A stretch of DNA of 64,000 nt from Musa acuminata AAA Group (GCF_036884655.1 NC_088327.1:14269001-14333000), one strand, 5' to 3'; shown: positions 10,804-23,706, counted from the first letter of the stretch. Program-made: numbers and translations. The notes: a model not told the origin generated them from the letters alone.

Positions 10804-13159
10804 TCAGGATCGAAGGCGTTGGAAGAAGAGGCTCGAGTCATGTAGGTCTTCCTCCTCTTGATCGAGTTGGTGCAGTCGTTGGCTGTCTCCTTCCCTTTCT
10901 TCGTCTTCTCCCTCCTCTTCACCGCCTCCCTGATCGTCATCCTCCTCGTCGTTATTATCCTCACTGACACGAGGCTCGAGAGGGCCTTCTGCAGCAGTTC
11001 CGCCACCACCACCACCAGCCTGATCGCTGTCGTCCCCTCTGCTGTTGAAATCGAATCCTAAAGCGGCCATATCGGAGAACCTGAAGCTTTGGTGATCCGC
11101 CGGCACCACGATCGCGTCGAGCAGCTCAGAGTTGTCCTTTCGTTGGCCCTCATTGGCGCCAGAAGCAGCAGCAATAGTGCTCACATTTGTTGCATTAGGG
11201 GAAGAGGTGGAAGTGATAGGATTGGTGTTGAGAGACTTGGAGTAAAGCTGGTCCAGCTGTTGGAAGTAAGGGCAGGTCTTGGAGTGCTGCGGTCGCTTCT
11301 TCCCCCTTTCTTTGGTCTTCCTGAAGTACTTGTTGATGTTCTCCCACTTCTCCTTGCACCGTTTGGCACTCCGGTGATAGCCCATTGTGGCCATCGTGGC
11401 GGTCACCTCCTCCCAAAGTGGGCCCTTGAGCCCCGGCTCCTGGAACCTCGACTCCAGCCCGCTCCGGACACGGATCAGTGCCTGCACCTCCGCTTTCGGC
11501 CATCTACTTGTGTTGAAGGACATCTTAGAGCTACCTGGATCGCCATTGTTGAAGGTGTCGGAGGAGGGTTCGATCTGGATATTGTTGGGGGTATTGGTGT
11601 GGTCCTCCTTGTCGGCGTCAGCGTCGGGCATGTGGGACGGGAATGGGAGGTTGCAAGGGAGATTGAGGCTCTCGCCGGTGAACTTCTCGATGAAGGAGAT
11701 GATGGCGGCCTCGCGTGAGGAGGCAAGAGCGCGTTCTTGGGCTCTTGTGGCAGCCTCGCGGCTGGACTTCGCCACCTGCTGCTTCCTCCATGCCTCCTCG
11801 CGGCTGATCCTCTGCTGCTCCCTCCTCTCCATCACGTCCAAGAATTGCCTGTGGAGGCCCTCCTGGTGGTCCATGAGCTGCTTCACGAGGTCCTCAAAGA
11901 AGGCAGCCACCGAGCTCAGCTGCCGCTGCCGCCACTTCCTCCTCCGCCTTCCGCTTCCCTTAGACAACTTCTTGGCCGTCGCCTCCTCTTCCTCATCGGC
12001 TGCAGGTGGCCCCGGGGCGGCGACGGTGGTGGCATGCAAGAAAGGGGCCTCATCACCAGTGAGGGCGGAACCTGAGCCCGTCTGATTGGCTCCACCCCCA
12101 GGCTTGTTGTAGATGGCCTCGAGCTCACTAAAGATCTTGTAGTTGCTGCCACCGGCGACTTGTACATCTTCTGTCTCGTCCACCTCTTTGTTCTTCCTGC
12201 AGTGCTTGCTATTTGAGGTCTCGGCCTCCTTATCCTTGCACCTCTTGTGGTTCCTGTTGATGTAGTCCAGATCCAGTGGCCTCCTGCAGTTGTTCCAACA
12301 TATGTAGAGAGCTTAGGAATGGGTCCAAATGATATGAAGGATATCTTTCTAGTCGCACTTTTAAGCTTCTTTTCCCCTTTCCATCAGTCTTAGGAATCAT
12401 CAGCTAGTCTTTTCTTATCATTTCTCTTTGATGTATATGTTTCCTTCCCTTCAACCTAATTAGGGCTGAACTGATAGCTCTTAGAGTGCTAAACTAAGTT
12501 TGCATGCGAGAGGAGACCTAACAAGGATTGCCATACAGCAATTACCATGATAGCTCTTTGATGGAAGACTCGTCCTCTCTCTGCCAGTGGTGGAGACGAC
12601 TCTCACTTCCATCATCTCCCTGCAAAATGGAGTCATTGTCATTGATCCCCTCCCGGTTGCCGCCGCCGCCGCCGCTGCTGTCGTTCACAGATAGCTTGAA
12701 GCTCATCGCCGCCGTCAGAAATGATGGCCCTCCGCCGCTGCTGCTGCCGGGGATGATTCTTGTTGGCGACGAGGAGTTTTCCGGAGCCGGCTCATGATCC
12801 AGGCCCAGCTGGTGCTGTGGAATGAGCTGCCTTGGTTCCAGGTACTGCTGCTGAGGGTGGAAGAGCTGGAACTGGTGGGCGGGGTGATGGAAGAGCTGCT
12901 GGGTGATGGAGACGGAGTGGAAGTGGGAGAAGTGGGGAGGCAGCGGCGGCGACGCCTGTGGTTGCGGCTGGTGAGGTTGAGGGAGGGGATGGTACTTCAG
13001 GGGGTGAAGGGCCGCGGAGTGGATGTCGGTGGTGGGGGTGTCGACGGCGCCTGCCCCGACAGTTGTGGGGTTCGCCGAGGAGATGGAGAAGAGCGAGGAG
13101 CCGCAGCTGTCCACCATGAATTTTTGGATCTCAGACACTCCTCCATAGCCTGACTGCAT
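10804..13159 (-). CDS. Trihelix transcription factor, GT-2 clade (GTL2-like)
   Basis: Two exons: 13159-12546 and 12283-10804, joined by a 262-bp GT-AG intron that splits a Trp codon; 697 aa. The N-terminal third is His/Pro/Gln-rich, followed by HHWQREDESSIKELSW (190-205) and a basic YINRNHKRCKDKE segment just after the splice, then NYKIFSELEAIY. The wording resembles the reduced N-terminal domain of monocot GTL2-like proteins (from memory). A basic patch (RRRRKWRQR, about 317-325) should be a nuclear signal. A long helical segment (about 329-403), rich in RR, EE and KQ, is the central coiled coil. The complete C-terminal trihelix (about 464-556) starts SRWPKAEVQALIRVRSGLE and includes WEEV, RSAKRCKEKWENINKYF and CPYFQQLDQLY. 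The tail is strongly acidic. Expected role: nuclear DNA binding at GT elements, in growth or organ development. The start is supported by the first in-frame ATG downstream of a GA-rich leader. Confidence 0.9.
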
Positions 13160-13484
13160 CTTCTCTCTCTCTCTCTCTCTCTTCCTTCACTCTATTCTTG
13201 TTACTCTTTTCTCTCCATCACTTGCTTCTTTTCTCGTGGGTCAATAGGGAACGCTCCTCTTTCCATGAGAACACCTTCAGATCTGCAGGATGTCGAGCTG
13301 CACTTATGCTCGTGTGCTGTTGTCTCTCTCCGTCTCTCTCTCTCTCGGGTGGAAAGGCAATAGCAACACTCAAAAAGGAAATCACAAAGGACTTGACTTG
13401 AGCTTCCTCGAAAGGTAGGCCAGGGAAACCTAAAAACCCTTGAGGAGGAGGAGATGGAGGAGGAGGAGGAGGAGGTCGTCCTAC

Positions 13485-13528
<44 letters not shown>

Positions 13529-13660
13529 ACTGCAACAGTTGCTGCAGCTGCTGCAGAGGCTATTGGGAGGAGAGAGAGTGTGTGTGAGCCGAGTGGTAGA
13601 TAGAAAGCTTAAAGCGATGGTACTGGGGGTGACGTCAGCCTGAAGAAAAGGATGAGCATC
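13160..13660 (-). promoter_or_regulatory. GA-rich leader/promoter of the trihelix gene with two (CT/GA)n tracts
   Basis: Immediately upstream of the ATG at 13159 the plus strand reads (CT)n at about 13161-13182 and again, longer, at about 13486-13526, so the minus-strand transcript or promoter carries GA tracts. Such tracts are frequent in plant 5' leaders and bind BPC/GAGA-binding proteins; a function here is inferred. Confidence 0.5.
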
Positions 13661-15381
13661 TCGGTCCAGGCGGCATTACTCGATGGTCCTGCCACCACCC
13701 ACGTGCCATGCACGTTCTAAGGGCAGAACCGTGAATTCAAAATGTTCAGCTTACCTACGTACGTAGTTTACCTACGGGAATTGGATCACAGTAAGTAATT
13801 TCTTGGGAGAAGCTATCTTAATTCCCTATAAATCTAGCAATGTACGAGTAATCTATATTTTAGTTGCACAATACCTCCGGATTTTGATCCAATATATGTC
13901 TAGTTTTATGTCAAATGTTGGACGTCGAATATAAAAATTTTATATCGAGACTTCCGTTAAAAAAATAATAATAATAATAAATAAATAAATATTCGATGAT
14001 TTAAAAATAAATAATAAAAAAATCTTTTTCAGATGATCAGATGTTGAATTAAAATGAGTTAATTCGTGAAATATTTACCATATTATTAATACATAAATAA
14101 TCGTATTATTTAAATAATTAATGAAATAAGTTCTGAATCAAGAGAAGATGGGCCACGTGTCAACACAGGATGAGGTGGAGAATGATGGGTTGCGTCCGAT
14201 GGTCCTCTTTGACTCGGAAAACGATGGGTAGGTGGAGTATTCTACCTACGAGTTTAAGAGAGCGATGGCTCGGATAATGATATGATGTGAAGCTTAGCCA
14301 CACCTCATTTGTCTGTAAAATTTCAATTAATACAATATATATTATTAAAAAGTTATCATATATTTACTATGTTGCTAATATCTCTTGCAACTATAAAAAA
14401 AAAAGAAAAAAATTAAAAAAAGGATGTACTGGTATTGATGAAAAGAATAAAAGATAAAAAACTTTATTAAAGTAGCTTTAGTTTGAATACATTAACATGT
14501 CTCACTCCTATTTATACAGATTAAGCGGGAGGATTTTTCTTAATAGAATAGAGGATTTCTCTCAACAGAATAGAAAATCTTATTAAAGAAGATCAATATA
14601 TATAATTTTATTTTTAAATATAAATATAAATTATTTTTATGGCTTAAATCTCAATCGAAGTTTTTTTATTGTACGATGACTCATCGTTTATAAATAGTAT
14701 TATATTTTAATAAAAAAATTTATTTTAAAATGCTCCTCGATGCAAACCAATTTGCACTACGATTATCATACATTAGCATTTTCCTAAATGCATTTGATGA
14801 TTGATTATGTTTGAGTATCTGTTACTTATGGATATTACAAGATTTTGGATGAAATATATGTTAGATAAATTAATTACTTTTTTTTATTACAGAAAACGCC
14901 ATTATGTGATAAATGCTTGTAAACGTAAAATATATATTTGAAACAATAAAAATAAAAAAAAAGCTTAAAGCATGAAAAACAACTTTATAACAATAAATAT
15001 CAGTAGCAAAATAATAAAGATAATAACTAATTACACATTTCTAAATTGTATTTGAATCCGATTAACCATTTAGATATTCAATTAACTTAAGTACTTACAT
15101 TTGCGTTAGAAAGTATCCCAACCCCTACTTGGGAGTAACATAATTAGTTGAAATGTGTCAAATTAAATCCTCGAAAAGCTTCATTTAATGTATTCCATTC
15201 TAACTCACAATTTAGATACTTAAAATTTGACTCTAAATCCAACTAAGGTATTTATTTATTTATTATATTCATATTCATTTGGAATATGATTATTCGATTT
15301 AAGTTGGTCCAATACATTCTAAAAAGAAAAACACATACACAATTTCGGTGTATTTGTTGACAATAATAAATCAAATTCTTA

Positions 15382-15417
<36 letters not shown>

Positions 15418-15480
15418 CTTCCTAATATTTTTGTTGAATATTCTAGACTGCAATTGTTTCGACGTTTGGACGTAAACTCT
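13661..15480. other. AT-rich intergenic DNA, no gene
   Basis: Long A/T runs and short ATAA repeats near 13960-14010, with a (TA)n tract at about 15386-15414. No coding signal or recognisable transposon. Confidence 0.6.
15386..15414. repeat. (TA)n microsatellite
   Basis: About 14 TA units in AT-rich intergenic DNA. Confidence 0.95.
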
Positions 15481-16074
15481 GTTCCTTGGTCGAGGTTTGA
15501 GCTACAATTCTCCACCCATCGGGCTGACAGAGGGAAAGAGAACGCATCAATCAGTGTATGAAACATGTCGAGGAGCATCGCCCAAAGGAATCCATGGGAA
15601 GCATCATCATAAGTTTTGCACGTTGCGTAGGGCATGGCCTCCGAGATCAAGTCATGTGCTTTGTGTTAGAAGGCATCTGTGATGGGGTTTTCTTGTCTAG
15701 GGTTTTGCCATGCCTTGTGTGCGTGGGTGAAGGTGGTGATGAGACTTGTTGTTACCCATATCTCATGGGAGTACTACCGATCCTTTTACTGGCATCGGTG
15801 GATCTCTTACAATGTCGAGAACCAGATCGGTGTGATATGGTGGCGTAAGAATGCAAGATTCAATCCTAGCGAGTTGCAGAGAACCAAAGCACGTCGGGTG
15901 TCCGAGAATCTCATGCACAATACCAGGCTTTGATTTTGACTCGTTTCATCCCTCTGTCCGTCCTTGTGCAGGTCACGGTCAGCAAGACAACAAAACATAT
16001 CCAACGCAGCAGAATCCGCGTCTGTGTAGAGAGAGAGAGAGAGGCGGAGGAAATGCCAAATAAGACGGACCCCA

Positions 16075-16120
<46 letters not shown>

Positions 16121-17510
16121 CACACACAAAGAGACACATGAGGAGGACGATCGAGCTGCGGAAGAGAGAATGGGGACATGACACTGCCAAGTACTGCATC
16201 CACTGGTCCGTCCGAGTTGGATTGGATCCCAACTAAGAGCATCTCTTCGCACCGCCACCGACCACTGCAACTGTCGGCTGTGTCCACTGCCTCCTGCAGC
16301 AGCATAACTCTTGTAAGACCCTATAAACCTCAAAGCGATGGATATGATTCTACTCCATTAGTCTTGATATCATCATCTCTTGATATCCTAAGGATATATT
16401 CATGCATTACCATCACTCATTAGACAACAAATGTGTTCATATAATGCGGAAGTTTAGATGAGACTTCATATTGTATATATTCCTCCCAACTTGTGAAGCT
16501 ACTCAGGCTTGGCTTAGTGATCTAAGATCGATATGATTCAGCTGCAAAGATCTTAATGAAGAGAGCAGGTTTATCCTCGGATTAATCAAAAACATACAGG
16601 ACAATGGAAGCAGATCTGAGCGAAAGATGTGACATGGATGGATTAAAAGCAGAGAAGCTCTGCGGAATCCATGCAGGAAGGAGTACGTTGTTCCTTGCTG
16701 TACGTGTCACTCTCCCTACCGCCCTCCCTCAGGTCTAACTCCTCTGACCTGCCCATCATTAAGCCATACCCTGAGAAGCTTTTGAGGAACAATCTTCTTC
16801 CTGGGCTGTCAACGATTGTAGCATTCGCAGAACTTGAAACGCCACGTAAAACCCACAGAAAGTTGGCACAGTTATTGTCCTAACACCCACAGTGTCTGAA
16901 CTCCATCTCTTATCCCTACCTCGCCTCTCCTTTCCTCTGCAACAGCGGAAGTCACAGGGAGGGATGGAGGGGAGGAGGAGGGTCTGCATCATGCAAATCT
17001 TGCGGCAGTATGTGATGTGGGTAGGGGTAGACGTGAAGACAACACAGGAGGGAAGGGGGGTGGCGTGGTCCGACGGACAATGTAGAAGACGACAGCCACG
17101 GGGGACCGGCCGCTGTCGACCCATTGCTGTCAACCACCGGTGGCGAGCCAGGCGACGGTCCATGCGTGGCCAACAACGGCATTCATGGCCAGCCATTAAG
17201 AGCCAAAATTGCTGCTGCTGTCGTCGCTCCCCGCTAGCTCTTGCTATCGTACGTACAGATCTGCCTATGCGCCTCATTATTATGTTGGAGTTATCTCCTC
17301 GTGATGTGGCGTGGTCAAGGACTGCCGGAGGGGCCTCGGCTTGGAGGTTGCGGTGTCGCCACCATCAATTCTCCTCCTCTCCACACCATTCATCGCGTTC
17401 GCCCGACGACACATTTATTTATGTGGCGAGAACGACCGCCACATAAGCTTGGCTGTCATTTCTTCTCTATGCGATCGATCCCATACGCTTTGATATCCCG
17501 ATGATGAAGT
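15481..17510. other. Moderately GC-rich intergenic DNA; frames without recognisable product
   Basis: Several overlapping frames on both strands (for example 15414-15650 minus, 16759-17277 minus, 16892-17446 plus). None has a domain, and both strands are open over the same bases, so I treat them as chance. A (CT)n tract lies at 16078-16118. Confidence 0.45.
16078..16118. repeat. (CT)n microsatellite
   Basis: About 20 CT units, followed by a CA-rich stretch. Confidence 0.95.
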
Positions 17511-19440
17511 GTTTATGGATTCAATCATGCTAAATATATTATTTAATTGATTATTAATGTAAATTTTGATCTCAATCAGTTGGGTTGCAATCTCTATCCA
17601 ACACTATTGTTTCATACTCTTATTGACTTTTTTTTTTTTTTATGTTTAACTCAATCAACTCCTACTAAACCAATCCAACCGATAAGAACATGATTTTAAG
17701 ATGATTAATATATTTTTAATAATAAATTATTAAAATTTAAGATTTTTTAAAAAAATATGTTCACTGATCGAATATAATTTAATTTAACTTTCACCAAATA
17801 ATATGGTTATGATTTTGAGATGATTAATAATAATTTTTTATTTTTAATTTTATGATAATTATTATCAAAATTAAGGATTTTCTTTGAATAAATGTAGCTT
17901 AGTTCAATTTTCATTATAACTTAGTTAAGTAAAATTTTATTGAATCAGATCAAAATGATTCATTTTAAAAGAAATGATTACTAAGTCCAAAAGTCATTTA
18001 AATAAAAAAAAAATCTAAAAGTATTTTTTGTTCAAGTAAGAAAAGAAAAAAAAAAAAGGGGCCCAATGGGATGAATCATGAGGTACAAAAAGCAATAGTG
18101 AAAGTATTATGTGACAACCACTCACACCCTAAAATCCTTCAAAATCCAGAATTTTTATTATTTTAATGATTTAGATAATAATTATGTAAAATGTGTGACA
18201 ACAAATTAAAACATTCATCTAATATGTTTTTTCTTATTTCTTGTTACAACACCTTCTCATTTAAAATCATATGATTCCTGTTCCGAGTCATCTATTAATC
18301 TGAAGTTAACCTCAAGCAAGACCCAAAAAAACAAAATCTTTATCAGAAACAATGAATTGTTATAAAAAATAAATAATGATTCTTAATTTGACATAAAACA
18401 TTTATCAGAAATAATGAATTATTTAAAAAAAATAATGACTCTTAATTTAAGATAATCTGCACATGAAAACATCGAACATAAATATAAAACAGTATTTGTT
18501 CTCGGCTTTTGTCTTCGGTCCACATAAATATAAACAACATTTGTCTCCACCACTTGAATCCAATTCACTGTAACTACTAATGCACATATTCTTCCTCTGA
18601 AAATATTCAGCAGAAAGAGAGAGAGAGAGAAATTAAGAAATTTACAAACTCCGTGTAAGGGATTATCAATATACAAAGGAAGAAAAAAAGAAATACCTGA
18701 AACAATTATCAAGAACCAATTTAAGATTGCAACACGATGAATAGTTGGATTTGCAATTGTAGAAGTCTTAGAGAAAAGCTAACAACAACATAAATAAATT
18801 ATTGATAGGATAAAAAAAAAAACTTGTATGTGAACAAATTCATAACATACAGCAGAAAAATTAAACTAAAATCATAGTTACATAAAATATCAAGATTTAC
18901 TTGAAAAACTCTTCCATCGTGGAAGAAAAAAAATTATGGGACAAGTTAGAGAAGTCAATTTATTATAAAAATAATGAATGTATAAATCTCGAAGTTATTT
19001 ACTCAAAACCCGAACAATAATCACAGGAGAATAATAGAGATATAATAATTATGTTACCGTGCATAATATTCAAAATCTTCTTGTATGACTTAAGCAAGAG
19101 TCCGCTGCAAATCTAATGGAACCTACGGCTAGAATACTATTAGGATAATTAAGAACAACCTTTATGTTGTCAACATCTTCTTTTATTTTCTTCTACTCTT
19201 GTTCCTTTTCCTTTAATCATCGCTATTGCAGTTTCTCCCGGTCAGGCCAACAGCAGTTGCAAGCCTCCTTTTTTTGTTTAGGTTAAAAGAGAACTAGGTT
19301 AAATAACTACTGCTCATCATAGGCTGAATTAATGGGTCATGTACCTAACAACCTCTTCCTTCATCCCATAAGGAAGGTTTTCCTATGAATCTTCAATATA
19401 AATGCCGACCAACTATCGACACATCTCCTATCTTTCTTTT
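17511..19440. other. AT-rich intergenic DNA, no gene
   Basis: Dominated by A/T runs and short degenerate repeats. No coding frame of interest. The right end probably grades into the 3' remains of the copia element, but I could not fix an LTR. Confidence 0.55.
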
Positions 19441-20420
19441 GATAAGATCTTTGTCAACATATCTGTCCTACCGTGACTCCAGTGGTACTTAATATATATA
19501 TATATATATGCTTTAACTTGAAATGAAAAGTTGAGTTCTTACACAAATGGATGGCACTTTTGCTATCATAATGTACCACATAATTTTTTTGTTTCAGCTC
19601 CAATTTTTGTAAGAATTCTTTCATCCATAATATTTTTTTGCAAACATCCATAACAATAATATATTTTGCCTTTGTGATGGAGAGAGCAATATACCTTTGT
19701 AATATGGATTGTCATGACATAACTCCTCTAATAAAAGTGAGTACAAAACATAGATTTCTTCGTATTAATATCTCTTACTATATCTGTATTTGTGTAACCT
19801 GTCATAGGTAGTTCACCTCCAAAGCTTAAACAAACTTTGGAGCTCTCTTTGAGATATATAAAGATCCATCTCACTGCTATCCAGTGTTCTTTACCTAGAT
19901 TTGTAAGAAATCTACTAGCAACACTTACTATATATGCAATGTCCGGCGTCGTACATACTATCGCATACATCAAACTTCTAATTATTAAAGCATAAGGAAT
20001 CTTTTATATTTTCTTCTTCTCCTTGTCATCTGAGCATAACTTAAAGTGATTTGAAAGAAAAGAACCAACTAACTTTGCATTGCTCATATTAAATTTATCC
20101 AATACTTTCTCGATGTTTTTCTCCTATGATAATCAATTTTTTTTTCTCTATCACAAGAAATCTGCATACCTAATATTTGCTTTGTCCCATATCCTTCATT
20201 GCAAAAGATTCACTTAGTTTTTTCTTCAACTTGTCAATTGTAAATATATCTTTTTTAAGGATAAGCATATCATTAATATAAAGTAAGTGAATAATAAAAT
20301 TCTCACTAAACCATTTGATGTATCAAACTTTTTATATCTATTTGTAGCATATCATCTGAAGCTGTTCTTTTGTATATATTTTTAGCGATAAATGTATCAA
20401 ATTTTTTGTACTATTGTATT

Positions 20421-20466
20421 CAAGCTTGCTTTAGCCTATACAAGCTCGCTTTAGCCTATACAAGCT
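20421..20466. repeat. 20-bp tandem duplication inside the copia remnant
   Basis: A 20-bp unit beginning CAAGCT and ending GCCTATA occurs at 20421 and 20441 with one mismatch, and a third copy starts at 20461. Confidence 0.85.
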
Positions 20467-21220
20467 CTTCCTTACAAACAAAATTTTCTTTACATTTGAC
20501 TTCGAAACCTTCTAATTGCTCTATATAAATTTCCTCCAAATCACCATGAAGGAAAGTTGTCTTCATATTCAATTGCTCAACCTCTAAGTCTAGACTAGCA
20601 ACAATACAAAAAGCAACATAGATGGAAGATATTTTAACAACATGAGAAAAAATCTCTTCAAAGTTGATGTTGTCTAGAAGAGTAACATAGGTAAAAGAGT
20701 ATCTTTCGGATGATTGATGTTGTCTAGAAGATCTTCTCAATTGATGTTCTACAAAAAATTGCTCTTCATATTCTTCTTGCTCAACATGTCTTATAGATAG
20801 ACCAACATTAACCTTTACACCACCTTTCTGCACATCTCCCCATCATCCTGATGTACTAGAGGAGTAAGTGGGTCACAATCAATTGAGGTTGGTGCCTCAT
20901 TCTTTAAATCCTCAAGGGTTCAATCCTCAAAGAAGATCATATCTATACTTTTAAACATATTTTGCTTTTCTGGATCTCAAAACCTGTAACCAAACTAATT
21001 ACGTGAGTAGCCAAGAAAAATATATTCTTCTATCTTACCATCCGGCTTAGACTTCTTAATGTTTAAAACATGTGTAAATACATGACAACCAAACACTTTA
21101 AGTGCATGTAGGAGGCATCTTTCCCTAGCTATACATGTTCTACGATATTACCATCTAAAGTTGTATAGGGTGTCAAGTTAATCATATCAACTGTAATCCT
21201 TAAGGTCTCATCTCAAAGCC

Positions 21221-21306
21221 TTTTGGGTAGATTAGTCTATGAAAGCATATATCTGAACTTTTCTTTTGGGTAGATTGGTCTATGAAAGCATATATCTGAA
21301 CTTTTC
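21221..21306. repeat. 43-bp tandem duplication inside the copia remnant
   Basis: A 43-bp unit starting TTTTGGGTAGATT is repeated head to tail at 21221 and 21264 with a single mismatch. Confidence 0.9.
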
Positions 21307-22423
21307 TATGATGGTATGGTTCATCCTCTCTGTAATTACATTATGTTGAGGTATACTAGGAACTATCATCCGATCTTATGCTGAGGCATACAAGGAACTA
21401 TCATCTCATGTTAGATGTCATGTAACCTGTAGTAATCATCAAACAATCTTGTGTACTCATTACCAATCTTATGTATTTCAATTAATTTTCTGTCTCTCTT
21501 TCAACTTTGGCATGAAACTTTTTGAAAATATTAATAACCTGATCTTTGTCTTTAGCATAAGCTTAGACTTTCCTGAAAAAATAATTTTTAAAAGTGACAA
21601 AATAAAATACATCACTAATACCATAAACATTAAGAGATTTAGAAAGAAAATTTTTCCTCAAAGGACTATATACATATGTATAGACACGATCCAAGGTATG
21701 TATTTTTAGATAAAGTAAGACTAGTAGAGAAAACTTTATATCGTTTGCTAGCCAAATAATTAATACAAGAGTTCAGATGTATAAATTTGAGATTTGGCAA
21801 GACTTCTCTCTTGGAAAGAACTTGCAGTCCATTCTCGCTCATGTGTCCTAGTTGCCTTTGCCATAACTCCATACTTAAGTCTTTCTCTATAGAATTTAAC
21901 TGTTCACCACAAGTTTTGACCTACAACATGTACAAAGTGTGATATTTCTTTCCACTAGCTACAATAAGATAAATCTTACTGAGCTTCTATTGTCCTTTAT
22001 GAAATCTGCTATCAAAGTCTTTATCATCTAGCCTTCCAACTAAAATTAAATTTAATCTCAAGTGAACCACATGCCTCACATCCTTAAGCACCAACTTGTA
22101 GTTAAAGTTAGTTTTTATATAACTATCACCCATGTTGATGATGTTTGTCGAGCCATAGTTGCCCATCTTGACAACACCAAAATTTTTAGACTTATAGGTA
22201 ATAAAGAACTCCCTTTGTAGTATAGCATGGTAAGAAGCACCTGTGTCAATCACTCACTCAAGATCCTTACACATACAAAAAAAATATATCATCAGAAATA
22301 AACATAATTAAATAGTTATCACCTTACACTTCTTAGGTTACTTGATTCTTATAATATCCTTTCTCACCACAATTATAGTAGACATTATTTTTTCTTGATC
22401 TTAACTTGCTAAAAATATAAAAA

Positions 22424-22489
22424 CATCAGATGATATGCTACAAATAGATATAAAAACATCAAATGATATGCTACAAATAGATATAAAAA
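22424..22489. repeat. 33-bp tandem repeat that is an inverted copy of 20329-20359
   Basis: Two 33-bp copies containing GATATGCTACAAATAGATAT. About 30 bp of the first copy is the exact reverse complement of 20329-20359 within the reverse-transcriptase remnant, 2.1 kb away. It sits at the border between the copia remnant and the CWC15 pseudogene. Confidence 0.85.
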
Positions 22490-22503
22490 CAAAAAGTAAC
22501 TAC

Positions 22504-23690
22504 CTCTCTGCATCATCTTTGACTTATGCATCAGGATCATCAGCATCATTATCACTCTGAACAGTTCTATCTTCAGCTTTTCTCCTTGTTCCTGTAGGTA
22601 AAACAAGAGCAAGAAAAGCATCACCAGAAAAGATGCTTTTGTCTCGGCACCAGGATAATTTTAACATCAATAAGGAACCTAAGCAATGTAGCTTACCTTC
22701 CAAAGTACCTGCCCACCTTTCCTTCGATCTCTATCTTCTGCAAGCGAAAACAACTAGATTCAGTAACCAACCACATTAAGAGAGTTTAGAATTGGAAGAC
22801 AAAATCCAAATGAAAACCAAACATAAACTCTGCAACAAAGATCAACCTTTTAACATTCCACAAACAAGGAGATGGTAAAAAATTCATTGTAGCAGAAGAT
22901 TGTTAACAAAGCCAGAGAGGCCTTTGCCTAACAGAATCCACAAATGTTAGGATTCTACGTCCAAAAGTACAATCGCAGACAACACATATGAAAACAACAA
23001 TTACAAGAAAAAACCGATTATAAAACTACATCACCTGATCCAAAACAAATGCAACCAGACCGAATATACAACCATATCGTCTGATCTTTCACAAACCATT
23101 AAATTACAAGCAAAATAAACAAACAGCATAAACACATGCTAGCATGAGAGAATACAGTAGAAGGGAACAAGCTTTTACCAGTACAAGACTTAGCCTTGGA
23201 GGCAAAGTGTCTCCGCTCGCACTCTTCCAACTCCTTTCGGAGGTTTTGCTTCGGCAACTCATCCTGGATACCCTGCTCTTCTTCCCTGCATCCACGTAGA
23301 AATTAGCCAGATCGTCAGCATCAACACAATAAAATCTCCCTAAACATTGTAATTTTTCGGTTCTTTCATTTGTTTTTGTCTTCAAGATCACATCATCCTA
23401 GGGTTATTTTCAGAAATTCGAACCGAATCTTAAAATTCTACCACAGGTTTCCAAGTAACAGAATCTATCCACCAATGATGCATCGCAAGTCTTCGATTCT
23501 TGATCCGATCGATCGAATCCAGATACGTAGGGGAAACTGAGATGAGGGCAAGGGTTTCTTGAAGGGAGGGAGGGGCACAGACAGAGAGAGGGAGAAATCA
23601 CCTCGGTTTGAGGCTAATGTGGGAGTACTTCTGGGAGGGGCCGAAGATCCGGGCACCGCCCTGCTCGTTCCCACCCTTCGCCGTAGGCAA
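22504..23690 (-). pseudogene. Unprocessed, truncated CWC15 (spliceosome-associated protein) pseudogene
   Basis: Four exon-like segments with intact splice borders on the minus strand: 23690-23602 (GGNEQGGARIFGPSQKYS, ending LKPR), 23285-23179 (ELPKQNLRKELEECERRHF), 22737-22697 (EDRDRRKGGQ) and 22591-22504 (KAEDRTVQSDNDADDPDA, then a stop, then VKDDAE). Together they follow the CWC15/Cwf15 family, a component of the Prp19-associated spliceosome complex (family recognised from memory). Damage: the initiator and first codons before AKGG are absent, with a TATATAAA only about 25 bp upstream; about six codons are missing inside the first exon; one base is lost near the end of the third; and a TAA interrupts the fourth. 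The C-terminal half is absent where the copia remnant begins. Retained introns mean a segmental or gene duplicate, not a retrocopy. Confidence 0.8.
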
Positions 23691-23706
23691 GAAGCGAGCG
23701 GCGGGT

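Larger units (their letters stand above)
19441..22490 (-). mobile_element. Decayed Ty1/copia retrotransposon (Tnt1-type), pol fragments on the minus strand
   Basis: Minus-strand remains in normal copia order, from high to low coordinate: a zinc-knuckle relic near 22340-22400 (NCGEKGYYKNQ, His replaced by Tyr); protease with IDTGASYHA (22253-21987); GAG-pre-integrase with LGHMSENGLQVLSK (about 21872-21666); reverse transcriptase with KTTFLHGDLEE (about 20560) and a mutated catalytic motif LYINDML in place of YVDD (about 20260); then the RT/RNase H part (DIAYIVSVASRFL, 19973-19728) and an RNase H tail (about 19650-19454). Stops and frameshifts throughout make it inactive. No LTR pair was identified. 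It lies against the broken CWC15 copy on the same strand. Confidence 0.8.

Noticed and set aside
11089..12085. Plus-strand frames of 209 and 232 codons
   Set aside because: They are antisense shadows of the trihelix gene, created by its biased codon use.
13161..13526. (CT)n tracts considered as CRISPR-like or regulatory arrays
   Set aside because: Simple dinucleotide repeats with no spacer structure.
16759..17446. Overlapping frames of 172 (minus) and 184 (plus) codons
   Set aside because: No motif, biased composition, and opposite-strand overlap; not supported as a gene.
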